A stretch of 64,000 nt of DNA from assembly GCF_017591425.1 (NCBI RefSeq), contig NW_024467121.1:17372707-17436706 (forward strand). The letters run 5' to 3'. The stretch comes from Ochotona curzoniae (Eukaryota > Chordata > Mammalia > Lagomorpha > Ochotonidae). How positions within the stretch are numbered: position 1 is the first letter of the stretch; every line of letters starts with the position of its first letter. A model generated the notes under the pieces. It searched no databases and was not told the origin of the DNA. It saw only the letters and a program-made list of their open reading frames with translations. The translations under genes and the position numbers were made by a program. Of the stretch, positions 11,687 to 24,385 are shown one piece after another.

Positions 11687-13039
11687 CCTTCTAGAAGAGG
11701 CAACAAGAAACAGAGAATTCCTGCCTAGATCATCCTAAGAGCCATTGAAGTCCCTTGTGTAAATAATATTGTTTGATAACCTTTTGTTACTCATTTTCTT
11801 TTGTATTTAAAAAGATACTACCAGGATGAAATTCTATGTTAAATATAATTTTCTTATATTTACTTAATAACATTCTGTAGCATAATCCATCCCTGTGTTA
11901 GGTGAAAAACCTTTCTTTTCCCCCTGAAGGTTCCAGATTTTGCTGTCCATTGAGCTGTGACAAAAACAAAACAAAACAAAAGCAAAAGCAAAAAACACAG
12001 ATGGGAGACTTTCTCTTCATGTGTGGTTTTATACATTCATAAACATTTGCTCCCCCATTCATATTTGGAATTGCCAATTACTAAAAGCAGAAGAATTAGT
12101 AGAATGCATTCTCATTTAGGCTTAGACCATTTTAAATCTTGAAAGGCTTTCTTTTCAGGTTAGATTTTCGTTCGTGGTTCTATTATGAATTGTCCTTTCT
12201 TTCCTGTGAACATACAGATTTCCTTTTGGGCTCAAACCACTCAGGTATCCTGTGTTATTTCATTTTTCAAATAAGCAACATTAAACTGACCAAACACTAT
12301 ATAAACCAATTTGAGGCAACGACACAAGGCAACTTCAAAAATTCACTATTTATTCTATATATTCTTAACCCTTTTCTTGTCTCTTTGCCGGGGGGGGGGG
12401 GGTGTAGCTTTTATGAGTAAAGCATTATAAAGAGAAACCTTATTTTGAACAGCATTGTTTAAGAAATAGGTATAAATTCTATCTTACCAGCACCATCTAT
12501 CCTTTGAGAGCTTCCCTTTGTTGCAGGCCTATGGGATTCAGGACAGTATCCATAATAGTGAACCTGCTGGCTCTTAATCCATTAATGGGGCACCAAAGCC
12601 TCGTTTCCACAATAAAGGAGAATCATTCCTAGTTTAGGCTTTCAATGAAATAGGCTTCTATGGATTATCTGCCATTAAAAAATCAAAAGAATAAAAAGGT
12701 GCTTATAAATAATGGGCCATTGAAATGAGTGTAATGGTATTAGACATATTAGTCCATTACATCATTGAGCACTCATGTGAACAGGGAGGTATGTGAGGTC
12801 CTAGAGAATATTCAAGGTATAATGATCCTAGACTTTAAGAACCCAACAGGTCTACTAAAAACATTACATTCGTGGAAGCAGAATACAGTGTTATGCTATG
12901 GGCTGAGGCAGGGAGCAACCAATATTGTGGAGATACCAAAACACATACTTTCATCTGGACAGGAGGCAAAAACATCTGATTTGTTAATACAGCACAATAA
13001 CTAGAGCTGATACAAACACATTGTATACTGGAGTCTTTG
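11687..13039. other. Unique non-coding sequence with a G homopolymer
   Basis: Mostly unique sequence. It holds (AAAAC)n-like text at about 11960-11995 and a G run of 13 at about 12390-12402, an unstable homopolymer and likely sequencing trouble spot. The short frames are not supported as genes. Confidence 0.45.
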
Positions 13040-13318
13040 TTTTTATTAGACATACATATTTACAAAGAAGGAAAGAGAGAACATCCATCCACTGGTTCAC
13101 TCCTCAGATGTCTGCAACAGCCACTGCTAGGAGCCAGGATCTCCATCTGGATCTTCCAGTGGGTGGCAGGAACCCAAGCCCTCAGGCCAGTCTCTGCTAC
13201 CTCCAAGGAGCAGTAACAGGAAGCTGGATTGGAAATGGAGGCAGAACTCCATTCCAGGCACTTTATTGGATCTAGGTGTCTGTACTGCAACTTAACCTGT
13301 TGCATCACCACCCATCCC
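13040..13318 (-). mobile_element. CSINE, older copy
   Basis: In + orientation: 'CATCCATCCACTGGTTCACTCCTCAGATG', 'GCTAGGAGCCAGGATC', 'GTGGGTGGCAGGAACCCAAGC', 'GGAAGCTGGATTGGAAATGG' and the head-derived 'TTAACCTGTTGCATCACC'. Diverged from the younger copies, with no clean target duplication. Confidence 0.8.
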
Positions 13319-13860
13319 CTTGAATATTTCTGAGTAGATTGTAAATATTCTTGATATACACACACCCACACAAAAACAAAAAAAATACATTTGAGGTGAT
13401 GGATATGTCAGATAACTTGATTTCATCATTCCACAGCATATATGCCTGTATGTGTTTATCAAAGCATCCTGTTTTACATAAAAATGTTATACAGTTTTCA
13501 TATTGTCAATTTAAAAAACAAAATTAATTAAATGTAAATAAGCTAACATTTTCTAAAAATTAGAAAATGGAATGATATAGGAGAAATTATATGCTTTCTT
13601 AGCTCAAAGTCTACCACATAAGAGAAAAAAATATATATATGTTAGCACCACTTAAATTAACCAACATGTCAGTGTTGAGGAGACAGAGTATTTTTATATG
13701 ACAGCAAGAACTCATCATGCTGGATTATGTCTATCTTCTGGAAAAAGAAAAGGCAATTACAAAGCAAAGAGCAAGATAGTGTCTTGAGTTGTAGGGTCAG
13801 TCAGCTGGTTTCACTTGTGGTTCACTGAGAATAATTCAATATGAGCTTACAATTGCAAGC
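13319..13860. other. Unique AT-rich sequence
   Basis: Contains a short CA-rich and A-rich patch (13358-13388) and ATATAT at 13630. Nothing else recognised. Confidence 0.45.
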
Positions 13861-14160
13861 ATGAGGTTGGTACTGTGGTATAATGAATAAGGCTACTGCC
13901 TGCAGCACGAGTATCTCTTATGGATGCTGGTTTGAGTCATGGCTGCTCCACTTACTGTCCAGCTCCCTGCTTGTGTGCTTGGCAAGCCAGCAGAGAAAGG
14001 TCCAAGAACTTGGGCCCCTGTACTCTTGTGGGAGTTCAAGAAGAATCTCCTGGTTCCTGGCTCTGGCTGTTGAGGCATTTGAGAAGTGAACCAGCAATGG
14101 AAGATATCTCTCTCTCTCTGTCTCTCTTTCTCTCTCTCTTCCTCTCCTGGTATCTCCCTG
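13861..14160 (+). mobile_element. CSINE, sense, with a very long AT tail
   Basis: Starts 'GAGGTTGGTACTGTGGTATAATGAATAAGGC' (tRNA-like A box), then 'GGTTTGAGTCATGGCTGCTCCACTT' (B box region), 'CCAGCTCCCTGCTTGTG', 'AAGAACTTGGGCCCCTGTAC', 'GAGAAGTGAACCAGCAATGGAAGAT', a TC run (14108-14150) and the A/T tail annotated separately. Several overlapping short frames are SINE-derived. Confidence 0.88.
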
Positions 14161-14290
14161 TAAATAATAAATAAATAAACAATAAATAAATAATAAATAA
14201 TAAATAATTATTTATTTAAATAATAAATAATTAAAATAATTTAAATAATAAATAAATAATAAATAAATAATAAATAAATAAATAAAACTT
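14161..14290. repeat. (AAAT)n/(AATA)n microsatellite expanded from the SINE tail
   Basis: About 130 bp of AATA/AAAT units with TTATTTA inversions in the middle. It continues directly from the CSINE's AATAAA tail, so it most likely grew from that tail. Confidence 0.93.
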
Positions 14291-14484
14291 AAAAAAAACT
14301 AAAGTAAAGCAGATAGATGCCACATTACGGAGCTTTAGGATGAGTGAGAAGTTTTGCTTTATTTTCAGTAGGCCATGGGTGGTATTTGGACCCAATAAAG
14401 ATGTGATTCAAAGAGTCTGGGCAACATTGACCTGACAGTGTCCTGGGCAGTGTATCATGATGGAAAAGAGCCACGAGCCTGAAA
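14291..14484. other. Unique sequence
   Basis: No repeat or gene seen. Confidence 0.4.
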
Positions 14485-14595
14485 ACTCTTTGAGGACTGG
14501 AAGCAAGTCCATTCCGCTCACCTGCCTGTCCTCAGCGCTAGTAAAGTAACTGCAGGACACAGTAGGTGCTCAAATATGTGTCATCGAATTTATTA
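14485..14595 (+). mobile_element. L2 3'-end fragment
   Basis: 'CTCTTTGAGGACTGGAAGCAAGTCC', 'CACCTGCCTGTCCTCAGCGC' and 'GGACACAGTAGGTGCTCAAATATG' follow the L2 3' end ('..TGAGGGCAGGGAC..CCCCAGCGCC..CACATAGTAGGTGCTCAATAAAT'). Confidence 0.65.
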
Positions 14596-15849
14596 GCAAA
14601 GGTTCAGATCAGGGTAATGGAAGCAGGAATGTAAAATGAAAAAGAAATCATTGATTACAGAAAATAAATCAGTACTCGGGCTGTAGCAGTCCACATGTAT
14701 CTCAAGCTTCCAATTTGAAAGTGGCTCAACAACACCAAAACCAAGCAAGATCTAGGGGAAGAGCTTGATGGCAAGGTGGGTGGCTCAGTATTGAGTTTGA
14801 GAATAAAAGCTTGAGGGTCAAGGTTGAGGGTTACCTCTGAGCAGAGACTGGAGTCCTGAGCTTTCACTAATGAAGCAGCTTGGGTGTTATTTGCACACAG
14901 GTCTGGTTGAAGTCACTGACTACATAGCACTGGGCTTTGCAGGTGTCCTTTCACAGCATGGTGACATTTCTGGGCACGTTAGACAAGTAGCAAATTTAGT
15001 AGAGGATCCTTCAGGACAAATAATGTTGAAGTCAAAATAATTTAATTCATTGTGGAAGTTTCTCAAGAGAGAAAGCAAAATAAATAAATAATAAAAAACA
15101 AAAGAACTTTTCTGGAGTGACTTCTTATCCACCTGGCTTCTCTTTGGATTGCCCACCTCAAGGGCCATCCTTCTCCTGGCATTTGCCATGAAAATTTGGT
15201 GTATGACACCAGTTGGAAGAGATAGACTTGCAGCAGAAAATGCGTACGTTGCTTATTCTTACTTGGCCTTTTACATCTTGGCCTGGTACTTCTTAGCCTA
15301 TTCCATCATGTCTAGAGTTTCATCTTTTCTGGGCTCTTGCCTGAAGCTCTGGCAGTTGAGAGTACACAGTTGAGAAAATCCTGATCGAGTTCAACTTCAA
15401 TGATGCAAGAGTTTCTCTTTGATACTGGAGTGAATTGAAATTCAAGTCTGAGACGTCTTAGCTACTCATTTTGTCATGTGGCTCTAGTCTTGCCTAAATT
15501 GTAATAAATTGTCATTTCCTATAAAAGAGCAGAGGTTAGTTAAGCAGCACTTTGGGAAAAGTTTAGATATAGCAGGTGAGAAGACTTAGGTCACCAAAGG
15601 GCTACCTCGTGGGTAATATGGCATATAATCCCAGGAGTTGTTTGACCGCAAAGATTTTAAATATTTTGTTTTGTCAATGTGGGTGGCCACTCAAACACAC
15701 AGGGATTCTTGTGAGGCTGAAAATTGTATGATCCTGTTTCCAGCAATAGTAAATCACAATTGTTTTTGTAATGTGAAAATGAAACCGTACAAAAGAAACT
15801 AAATACTGAAAAGTAGGATGGAAATATTCTGATTGTCAGGCAAAAGTGA
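14596..15849. other. Unique non-coding sequence
   Basis: No element recognised, apart from short AATAAATAA text at 15078-15095. The + frame at 15149-15373 (74 codons) is hydrophobic in its centre but has no flanking splice or start support and no family I recognise. Confidence 0.45.
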
Positions 15850-16128
15850 AAGAGGTAGATAGCTAGCTAGATTGATAGAAAAATTTCATCTTCTTGTTCA
15901 TTCCCTGGATGGCCACAATAGTTAGGGCTGGCCCAGGCAGGCCAAAGCCAGGAGTCAGAAATTCCATCCAGGTCTCCCCTGTGGGTGGCAGAAGCCCAAG
16001 CACCTAGGCCATTTTCTACTGCTTTCCCAGATGCATTACAATGAACTGGGTTAGACATAGAGCAGCCAGGATTCAAACCTGAACTCTTATGGGATGCTGG
16101 CTACAGGTGTTTACCGCTGACCCCCTGC
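15850..16128 (-). mobile_element. CSINE, older copy
   Basis: In + orientation: 'TTCATTCCCTGGATGGCCACAATAG', 'AAGCCAGGAGTCAGAAATTCC', 'TCTCCCCTGTGGGTGGCAGAAGCCCAAG', 'ACTGCTTTCCCAGATGCATT', 'CAGCCAGGATTCAAACCTGAACTC' (B box region) and the head at 'GACCCCCTGC'. Confidence 0.82.
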
Positions 16129-19100
16129 AGAGGTTTCTAAAATTTTCACTTTTCTTCTTTTGCTCTTGTGTTGGACTCTCTCCCTTCTCTGTGATTGGTA
16201 TGTGCCTTGTGGTTGACTTCTGTTAAGGAGAAATAATAAGACTTTCAATGGGGATAAAGGGAAAAAGAAATACTTACTGTTGCTGGAGCAGTAAGTGTGT
16301 TTTAACATCAAGTTGTGCAAGAAGCAGTCATGAATAATCTGCATAAAAGTTGTATAAACATTCTCATGTTGGGTGACTGTTCCCTCTGTGGTCTACAGCA
16401 TGCTGTAATTTTTCTATCTAAAATGTAGAACCTTAAAGCTACATGGAATTTGTTTTGGCATATCCTTGTTGTATAGATGAAAAGAGCAAAGATTAGAAAA
16501 TCTAAAGCTAGTCTTTATAACCATACTCTTTGGGACTTGCTGGAAAAGTCTATTTTCTTGGTATGGGTGGAATCCAGTTGTCACTGCAGGACCTAGGAAT
16601 CTCCTTAAGCATTTTCTTATGGTCCCACCACCCCCATCTCTTAGTCACTTTTACTGCACTCCCCACCTACCACTGGGAACATGTTTCATTGCTAGCATTT
16701 CTACCACAGCCCATTCCTTCATCTGTCTGAACATTTGTGCTGCAACAAATGTTGATGCTAATTGTCTGTATCATGGATGCAACAGTGCTTTATAAAATGT
16801 TGCTTGAGGGTGAGACCTCAAATGCTGCATTTCTAACAGGTTGTCATAGAGTTCTGCTGATTCTTATCAAGTCATCCTACACTGGTAGCAAAGGACCGTA
16901 GTAGAGCCACTGGAAAAAATCTTTGAAAAAAAAAGTCTCTTTACCTTCCAAGTCCCCCACACACACCTTTAGCAAAATGTTTGTGTTTGTCACTCTACCT
17001 TATGTCTAGCTTGTTTTTATTCACTTTATTTTTTAAAATCTGTATAAAGGCAGTAAATTCCATGTATTTAATATATACAACTTTAAGAGCATAATGATGC
17101 TTCATACTCCACCCACCCCTCTTTCCTCCTTCTTTTCTTAAACTTTTACAATGATACACTTTCGCTTTTCTTTGTAATCAGAAATTTCTATTTACTTTTT
17201 GAGAAGATGATACAAAGCATTTTGGAAACTGCCACTGATGGAGTAATTTCTTTGCAAACTCTGAGTTACTGTAAAACCACTGTAGAGGGCTGTGGATGCA
17301 GAAGAACTTAATAAAGGCCATATTATGTTCTTGAGCAAGTATGAATTTAGGGTATAAGATCAATGAAGATTTGACTTTCAATTCTGAGTTTATGATCAGT
17401 AGCTATAATTGAAGGTTGAAGGAGAGACAGGAAGTTTTTACATCAGAGAGCTCTTATTTTACAAATGTGAAATATTACTTGTGTGTCAGGTAGATGAGTT
17501 CCCAAATGTTCTCTTATGATATCAGGGATTATGGGTAGAAAAAGATCGGCAACATTTATTATATATGTGTATTTAATATACATAAATGTATATATAGTTG
17601 CTTTATAGTATATATAAATAATACAGAATTTTTGTGCAGATAAGTATTTATGCTTAGAGAGAAAATGCCTGAGTGGACTGTGCTTTTGAAGCTGATTCCC
17701 AGAAACTGGCATTTATTGACAGCAAAGATGTTAACATTTTCTTTGTTTTGTTTATTTCATGTGAAACTGAAAGGTATCATAGAAGCAATAATACCTTTCT
17801 ACTTTCACCTCTATTTCCATTCATCCAATCTCTATGCAGCTGAGGTGTCTTGGATCTAACAATCTAATTTGGAATGACGCTAGAGAAATAGGTTATGCTG
17901 AATATTCAGAATTCAATAATAAAAAATAATCACTTTAGTGTAAAGCCAGCTGTTCTTTGTTTTCTAATGGGTGTGTGATGTTGATGAAAAAAATAGCATT
18001 TCAGTAAAGTTTACCAAGTAGAATTGGTTTGATTCAGCGTGTTATACTATTTTGCAGAACAGGAAATGTTATTTAGGTTTAACAAAAGGCTGAACAGTAT
18101 AGCCCATCCAAAGACCCAAATAACAAAGGATTATCTTTAAATTTTAGAGAATAGAAAGTGCTAACACATTATATTTAAGGCACTGCATGATAATTCTTTC
18201 TGCGAATATGCCTATATTTCCTGTGTCCTCCAGATGTCATTGGGATGAATGCTTTATAGATTTCTGTAATGCCTGAGGATATTTTAAAATGCCACTGCAA
18301 ACATACCAGGAAACTATAGTTTAGATGAGTCTCTATTTGAATTATTTTAGGATTCTGCTATTTGAGTTATTTGGGAAAAACCAGAAGTTGCATGACAATT
18401 CTTTTTTCTGCATCTGCCTTATGAGTTGGTAGTTTGAATGAATTTCCACAAAGAAGACGCTGAAGGAAAGGATCCAAGAACAAGCATGTGAGACAGGAAG
18501 GGAGGAAAGCCAGGAAATCATGTGCATGAGTGGGCTACTGCCTGGGCGGCTGAGCATCAGGTCCAGCCGGGACCCTGTGAAATGCCATCTCATCAAGGGA
18601 CAAGAAGGTGATGCTGTTTATCCTTCACAGGTGGAGGCCACTCCGTGGGGTGTTTGCTCTTAAGTACTTCTTTTTCACCCCAGAAGTAGACATAGGCTTC
18701 TCAGGAAAGGCTTTCAGGCGAAGCTCAATGAAGGCAGAAGGCATGGAACAACCAACAGGGCACTGACAGTATTTTCCTGCATCTGTTATAATATGTGGTA
18801 CCCAGCAGCTGCTTAGTAGATATTTTTTTCAATATAAGGAGAAAGGAAGGGAAGATGGAAGGGACATGAATAATCCAAATTTGATTAGAAAAGCTATTTT
18901 TGGCTACCCATCAGCCATCAGCAAAAGAAGATCAAAGATTAAAGACAGTGTTTTGAAAGTGGTATTTTACTCCTGATGTAGGTCCCCAAGCTAATATCTA
19001 AACTTTATGCTTGCCATATGCTGTGCATGAGGAGAAGGGAAAAGAAAAGATAAGCATGAGAGAACAGGACACTGTGTATCCGTGACCTTTGCTCTAACGG

Positions 19101-19152
19101 CTGTCACTTAAGAGACTTAGATTTTGGCCTTCATAGTTAAATAATAGTCACT
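16129..19152. other. Unique non-coding block
   Basis: Three kilobases of mostly unique AT-rich sequence. A segment at 17030-17095 resembles L1 3' UTR text, weakly. ATATAT-rich text lies at 17555-17620, and an L2/MIR-like tail possibly at 18775-18845. The 18430-18700 part has higher GC and few repeats. No supported gene. Confidence 0.42.
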
Positions 19153-19277
19153 TTAAAAAAAAATTGTTAGGAAGTCAGACTTACAGAGTGAAGGAGAGAC
19201 AGAGAGGAAGACCCTCCATCTACTGGCTCACTCTCCCGTTAGCCATAATGGCTGGAGCTGAGCCACTTGGAAGCACT
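19153..19277 (-). mobile_element. Truncated CSINE (tail half only)
   Basis: Left part has 'AAAAAAAATTGTTAGGAAGTCAGAC', 'GAGACAGAGAGGAAGACCCTCCATC', 'TGGCTCACTCTCCCGTTAGCC' and 'GGCTGGAGCTGAGCCACTTGGAAGC', then stops. Only the 3' part of a minus-strand CSINE is present; the head is missing by truncation or deletion. Confidence 0.8.
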
Positions 19278-19886
19278 TATTTAATAATACTACTAATAAT
19301 AGCATGTTTATCTTGTATTATTCAGGACATCTAAGTATGTAATGTTCCAGATTGTTTGGAGATCTCTGCAGATTTTCCAGCTAATTCTCAGACCATTGAA
19401 CTGGGAAACAGACTTGTTTCTTGATCGTGGAGAGCAAAGAATCATGTGGACAGAGGAGTGCAGTTTTAATGTAAAAATAATGTCAAACATGCAGACAAAA
19501 ATGAAAAAAAATATTGTAGTCACTGGCGTTTTTCATATAACAAGGTTTTCAGCATAAAATATATGACTTCCTTTACATTCTGCTAACACTGAGATGAAGA
19601 GCATAAAATTCAATAAATCATATAGATATTTCAAATACGAAGGAGAAAGCATAGAAAGATGTAGAAATAGTATTGCTTTCAATTATTATTTTCTTTGTGT
19701 AAATAGTTACATAATCTGAGAACATTGTCTGTTTGACCTACCATCTGAACATGCATGTGTGTGATGTAAATGTGTTTGTGACAAAGAGGGAGGTAGGAGT
19801 AAGGACATAAATGGTTGTAAAAGGAATTTATTTCCAAAATATATATGCATTTGTTTCTTTGGTAATTTTGACCATCTGTAACTCTA
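19278..19886. other. Unique AT-rich sequence
   Basis: Two 71-codon frames overlap on opposite strands (19308-19557); neither has gene evidence. No repeat recognised. Confidence 0.42.
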
Positions 19887-20200
19887 TAAAAATATTTTAT
19901 TTATTTATTTGAAAGGCAGAATTACAGAGAGAAAGAAAAAAAGATAAAAAGAAAATTTCCATCCACTAGATTGTTTTGAAAATGGCCACAACAGCCAGAG
20001 CTGGGCTGTAGGAGCCAGGAGCTTCTTCTGGTTCTTCCACATCAGTGTAGGGACATAAGCACCTGGGCCATCCTCCACCACTTTCCCAGGAACATTTGTA
20101 AGCAGTGAAATAAGAAATGGGCCTGCTGGGAATTGAACTGGTGCCCATATGAAAAACTAGCCTTTCATGTAGCAGCTTTACCCCTTAATGCCAGAATGTT
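19887..20200 (-). mobile_element. CSINE
   Basis: 'ATTTTATTTATTTATTTGAAAGGCAGAATTACAGAGAG' is the antisense tail. It is followed by 'TGGCCACAACAGCCAGAGCTGGGC', 'GGAGCCAGGAGCTTCTTCTGG', 'CACCACTTTCCCAGG', 'GGAATTGAACTGGTGCCCATATG' (B box) and a head remnant ending near 'CCCTTAATGCCAGAATG'. Confidence 0.9.
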
Positions 20201-21236
20201 GGTGTTGCATCTACCTGCTACATTATTGCTACATGATTCGATGATTTATCCTATAGAGCTAATGGAAAGACTCAAGAGGCCATTTTAATACTAAATATCC
20301 CTCTCTGATTTGGGAAAATGTGTTTACTTCATAACTTTCCAGGGAGCTACTTTGTCCTCTTTGCTGGTCCTGAGTGATGCTTTCACCAAGTTCCACAGAG
20401 AAAGAGGGGCACATGGGAGGGCAGCACAAAGCATATAGACTCTGAAAGTTTCTACCAAGGGTTAATAATTTAGAAATACTCAGTTCTCGCCAGAGACAAG
20501 AACGGAACGAGTTTGCCAATGATTGCATCCTGTTTTTCCTGGAGGAGTGGAGAAAGCAATAGAGAGATATGAGGGTCACTGTGGACCCCGATAAGGAAAG
20601 TGATTTTTCCTGTCCCCAGGGTCCTGATGCTGCCTGCCCCTCTAGGCCTGGCATGAATATGGGACTGAGTGGCATGATAGCTCCAGAAATGGGTAGTAAC
20701 TCAAGCCATAAACATTTCCCCCCGCTTTCCTCTAGCAGGATGCCTAGCTCTTCTTGACGATTTCCTCATACTGATTTATTGATTTAATTTTTGGTTGGCA
20801 ATGGTGGTACTTACAGTGGAAATTTACCCCAGGAAAGCAGGATATTTTGGGAATTCATTAATGCTAAAACACTACGCTTGGATCTTAGAACCACATCCCA
20901 TCTGCCCAGCCATAAAAAACAATCAAGCAATACCCAGCAAACCACAACTAGTCATTTCCTCCATTTACTCAGTTGGGATGGTAGGAATAGAAGGTTAGGA
21001 GTGTCACTTTCCTTGTTAACCATGAACCCCAAAAGCTAGAATTCAATGACCCTCTCTAATGCGATGTTTCTCATCATTTTTGGATTTTGACAGCACATTT
21101 TTCTTTTTCGTTTTGATTTACAACTCAAAGAGGAAAAAATTTTCTTAGATATGATTCTTCCCACTCTTGAATCATGTTGAAATGTTGACTTGAATGTTGT
21201 GTTTGTTTCTTTTTATATAGATTTCCTTTTTTAGAA
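20201..21236. other. Unique sequence
   Basis: No repeat recognised. The minus-strand frame of 138 codons at 20259-20675 is among the longest here. Its protein shows no domain and no codon-level regularity I can defend, and it is not flanked by splice sites. Probably chance. Confidence 0.4.
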
Positions 21237-21428
21237 AAAGGTTGTTTAAAAGACAGAGTTATAGTGAGAGAGGGGAGAAACAGAAAGGTAAATCAACTAG
21301 CTACAAGCCAGCTGTTTCTTTAGTAATCAATGTGTTTTTATGATCAAGAAGAAGCTAAAGTTCAAATCAAGGGTTGAACCAAGGTAGATCCACACATACC
21401 ACTTTCAAATGACTACCTGTCAGGGCAA
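21237..21428 (-). mobile_element. Possible degenerate CSINE
   Basis: 'AAAAGACAGAGTTATAGTGAGAGAGG' resembles the antisense CSINE tail, and 'AAATCAAGGGTTGAACCAAGG' resembles the B-box region at about the right distance. The middle is unrecognisable. A decayed copy or coincidence. Confidence 0.35.
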
Positions 21429-24224
21429 AACTGCTGTATGAAGTTTAAGAGTTGGTTGAACTTTGAAAGAATGTCATAGGGAGCTTAGATCTAGATAAGA
21501 TGTAATGAGCAGAAAATCAAACATATGCTTCTTATTAGCAAATTATAATCAAAATCGACAGTGTAACTCATCTTGTACTGGATTTAGAAGAATCTGGGTG
21601 CTGCAGAAGGACTCGGGAGTCCTAGGCAAAGCTCCATTCTCTAAGAACTTGTAATATCACCTAGACAAAATCAGTCATTAAGGGGTTAATGATAGCTTGC
21701 CTATTGAGGAGCAGCCTAGCCATGCCTAACAGGAGTGTAGTCCACCCTCATAGGAGAAAGCAAGCTGATTCCATATTTACTATGAAATAAAATAATCAGT
21801 ATATATTGGGTATATAATTAATTGGAAGTCAAAAGTCTTCCAGCCCTGGACTTATGTAGGTGTAGGACAATGAGTCCTTTAGATTCATTGGGTTTAGGTA
21901 ATTTACAGGTTCCATTCTTATCCTACCAATGAAAGGTTAGAGAAGTTATCAACATGTAGCTAAATCCAATAGACATTTCACTGCATGTATTACTTAGGCT
22001 CCTGGCAATATTTGTCACTGACCACTTCTTTGTTATGTGTTGAGTTCTCCTTCCCTTGGACATAGAGGGTTTTCAAGGCATTAGCAAACAGATTTTACTT
22101 GGGTAGATTACTTTGTTCGAGAACAGAGGATCTGCACTGGTTCAATAATGATCACTCATTAAGGATTTGGTGAATGGATGTCTCCAGAGGAAGACTGGCC
22201 TGAGAAATAAGAAGGAACCAGAAAGAAGTAAATGTAGAAGTGAATTGAAGTGAACAAGTCTGGAAAATTCTTCCAAGAAGCTCAGTTTCAAAAGGAACAG
22301 GAGAGAGGTGTTGGTAACTGATGTGAAGTAATGGGCATTGAGTAGAGACTTTTGGAAGGATAAGAAGTTTTATTGTTTGAATACACAAAAGGAATCAAGA
22401 GACTGAGAGGAAGGTATTGCAGTACCTGAGAAAGCAAGAGGGTGTGGAATCCAGAGCATTAGTGGGGTTAGCCTGAGAGGAGGGTCAATGCTTCCACTTA
22501 AACTGGGTAGAAGAAAGAAAGGTGTGTGCGGATTCAGATCCATTTGTGACACTGAGAGGTGTCAGGGATTCTGCTAGACATTGAGCCTAAGAACTGACTG
22601 GAATGGAGAGCAGTGGCCCAGCAGCAAAGGTGTGGCTGATGAACCTAGCATAGGAGCAGAAAGAACCAGGCCTGCCAGCTCCCCACTCCCTCCTACTTTG
22701 CCTCTTGCTCTTTAACAGCTAGGTGAGCAGTTGTGTCCAGCCGTGTAGGCCAGAGGAGAGAATGAAAGGCATCCTATGGGCAAAAAGAAGAGATCCTCGA
22801 GAGCTTGACAGATGGGGAGGCAAGCCGGTAGCTGAGAGATGGTCAGGACACTCCTATTCAGGCCAGGAAAGAAAGCAGATAACACCCAAGAACCCATTCC
22901 CTTCCTTATGCTGATATAGCTCACTGTCCTCTGTACAGGCTTTTATCAGGGATGAAGCAAGCCTTGCTTACAGTCTTTCAGCTGCAAGAGCAAAAGTCAG
23001 ACCCTGCAATGAGCCCTGCATGGTTTCCAGTTTATGCCAGACTGCATCAAGCCGAGAAATACCAGGGCTTAACTTTATTGGCTGGAATAGTTTTGACATT
23101 GTCGAAATCTGCACAAAGCCAACTAAATAGTGTTGGGGAGCCCAAGAATGTCTCTGGGGCTAGTTCAGACTATCCAAGGCTCTAACAGCACTTCCTTCAG
23201 TGGATCTAAGTGGTGAACTGTGGCAGAATTTGGCATTAGACCTGACAGCAGCATTAGTACTGCACAGTAATGTCCTGGAGAAGGCAACAGCAAAACTCTG
23301 TCAGCAGCTGTTCCAGGACCAATGCCGAGGAAGGTGGCAGTTAATGATGTTGACAAATGTCTGGCTGGGCTGCTACAGTGTATTAATGTGCATCCTCAAA
23401 CAATATGTTTCCATCTTCCACTTTTCACTCCTGCTGGTTTGATTGAGAAAACCATAGTGATGGAGAGTACAAGATTTATACAGATAGTGTAGTAGGGAAT
23501 AGGGGTGTAGGCAGGGGAGCCCCCTTAGGGGGAAATTTACCTTTTAAAACTAGAGGGGAACAGGTGCTCTGAAAGTGGTGTATAACTGCAAGAGGGTGGG
23601 GATGGCATTCCTGAAGGGAAAGGTTACTCAGATTAACAACCCTCTGCTGAAAATGATGGCAACCTGGCTCTGTCATTAAAACAGGTGGCTGTCATTATGG
23701 CTGCTTGCTCATAATGGGAAGATAATACAGGCTGGGAGAGATTTATATAAGCCCCAGCAATATGAAACTGCACATAAAGGAGGAAACAAGACATAAAGAG
23801 GGCCAATTCAGGGAGTCTCTCTCCCCCCAGGAATGCATGTGATACTCATTAATGGTGTAAAATTTGTGTCGCTCTATCCAGAGGGTTAAATTACCTACAA
23901 AGCTTTCATTTGCTCAGGCTTATTCAAATATCATTTGAAAAGATATTTTTTCCACTTTGAATGTTTTCTTTCAGTTTAAGTGAATCATAAGCATGAAAAT
24001 TTACTGTATATAACAACATATACCCTTTTATTCCTACAAATGACTTGGGTGTTCAGTAGCTTGTGGGAAATCAAAGAGGTAAGGCCAATTCATGATGAGG
24101 CCATAGTGGCACCACTGTGAGGATTGTGATCATCCTAAATGACTTGTTTTGCTTTTCTTAAAGGAATGAAGTTAAACCTTTTACATATATAAACATATGC
24201 ATACATGCATGTATACAGCTAGTG
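21429..24224. other. Unique non-coding block
   Basis: No young element. Segment 22140-22620 is purine-rich on the + strand and might be an old antisense LINE, but I cannot place it. Frames at 22952-23185 and 23200-23442 lie in different phases, with no splice or frameshift evidence joining them. An acceptor-like TTTTCTTTCAG near 23975 and a donor-like GAG|GTAAGG near 24078 enclose stops in every frame. Confidence 0.42.
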
Positions 24225-24385
24225 AACACTATGTGGTATGAATTATCACAAGGCAGTATGCTAAGCGTCTTACAAAGATTAATCCATTCATACTCATTGA
24301 AACGCTTCCAGAGATGCTCACTGGAAATTAGGCAAGAGAGGTTACTTAGTCTAAACTCACATCATCAGTTTCTTTTAAAGTAGGA
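24225..24385 (-). mobile_element. MIR SINE
   Basis: 'GTATGAATTATCACAAGGCAGTATGCTAAGCGTCTTACAAAGATTAATCCATTCAT' is the MIR 3' part in antisense ('GCCAGGCACTGTGCTAAGCGCTTTACA..TTAACTCATT'). It is followed by 'AGGCAAGAGAGGTTACTTAG', the 'GAGGTTAAGTAACTTG' core. Confidence 0.65.

Noticed and set aside
20259..20675. 138-codon minus-strand frame as a gene
   Set aside because: No domain, no flanking splice sites and no regularity in composition. An opposite-strand frame overlaps it.
22952..23442. Two adjacent + strand frames as a frameshifted gene
   Set aside because: They are in different phases with no frameshift site, splice pair or shared domain, and neither product is recognisable.
23965..24085. 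Exon bounded by TTTTCTTTCAG and GAG|GTAAGG
   Set aside because: The splice sites look good but all three frames contain stop codons. It could only be a non-coding exon, for which there is no other evidence.
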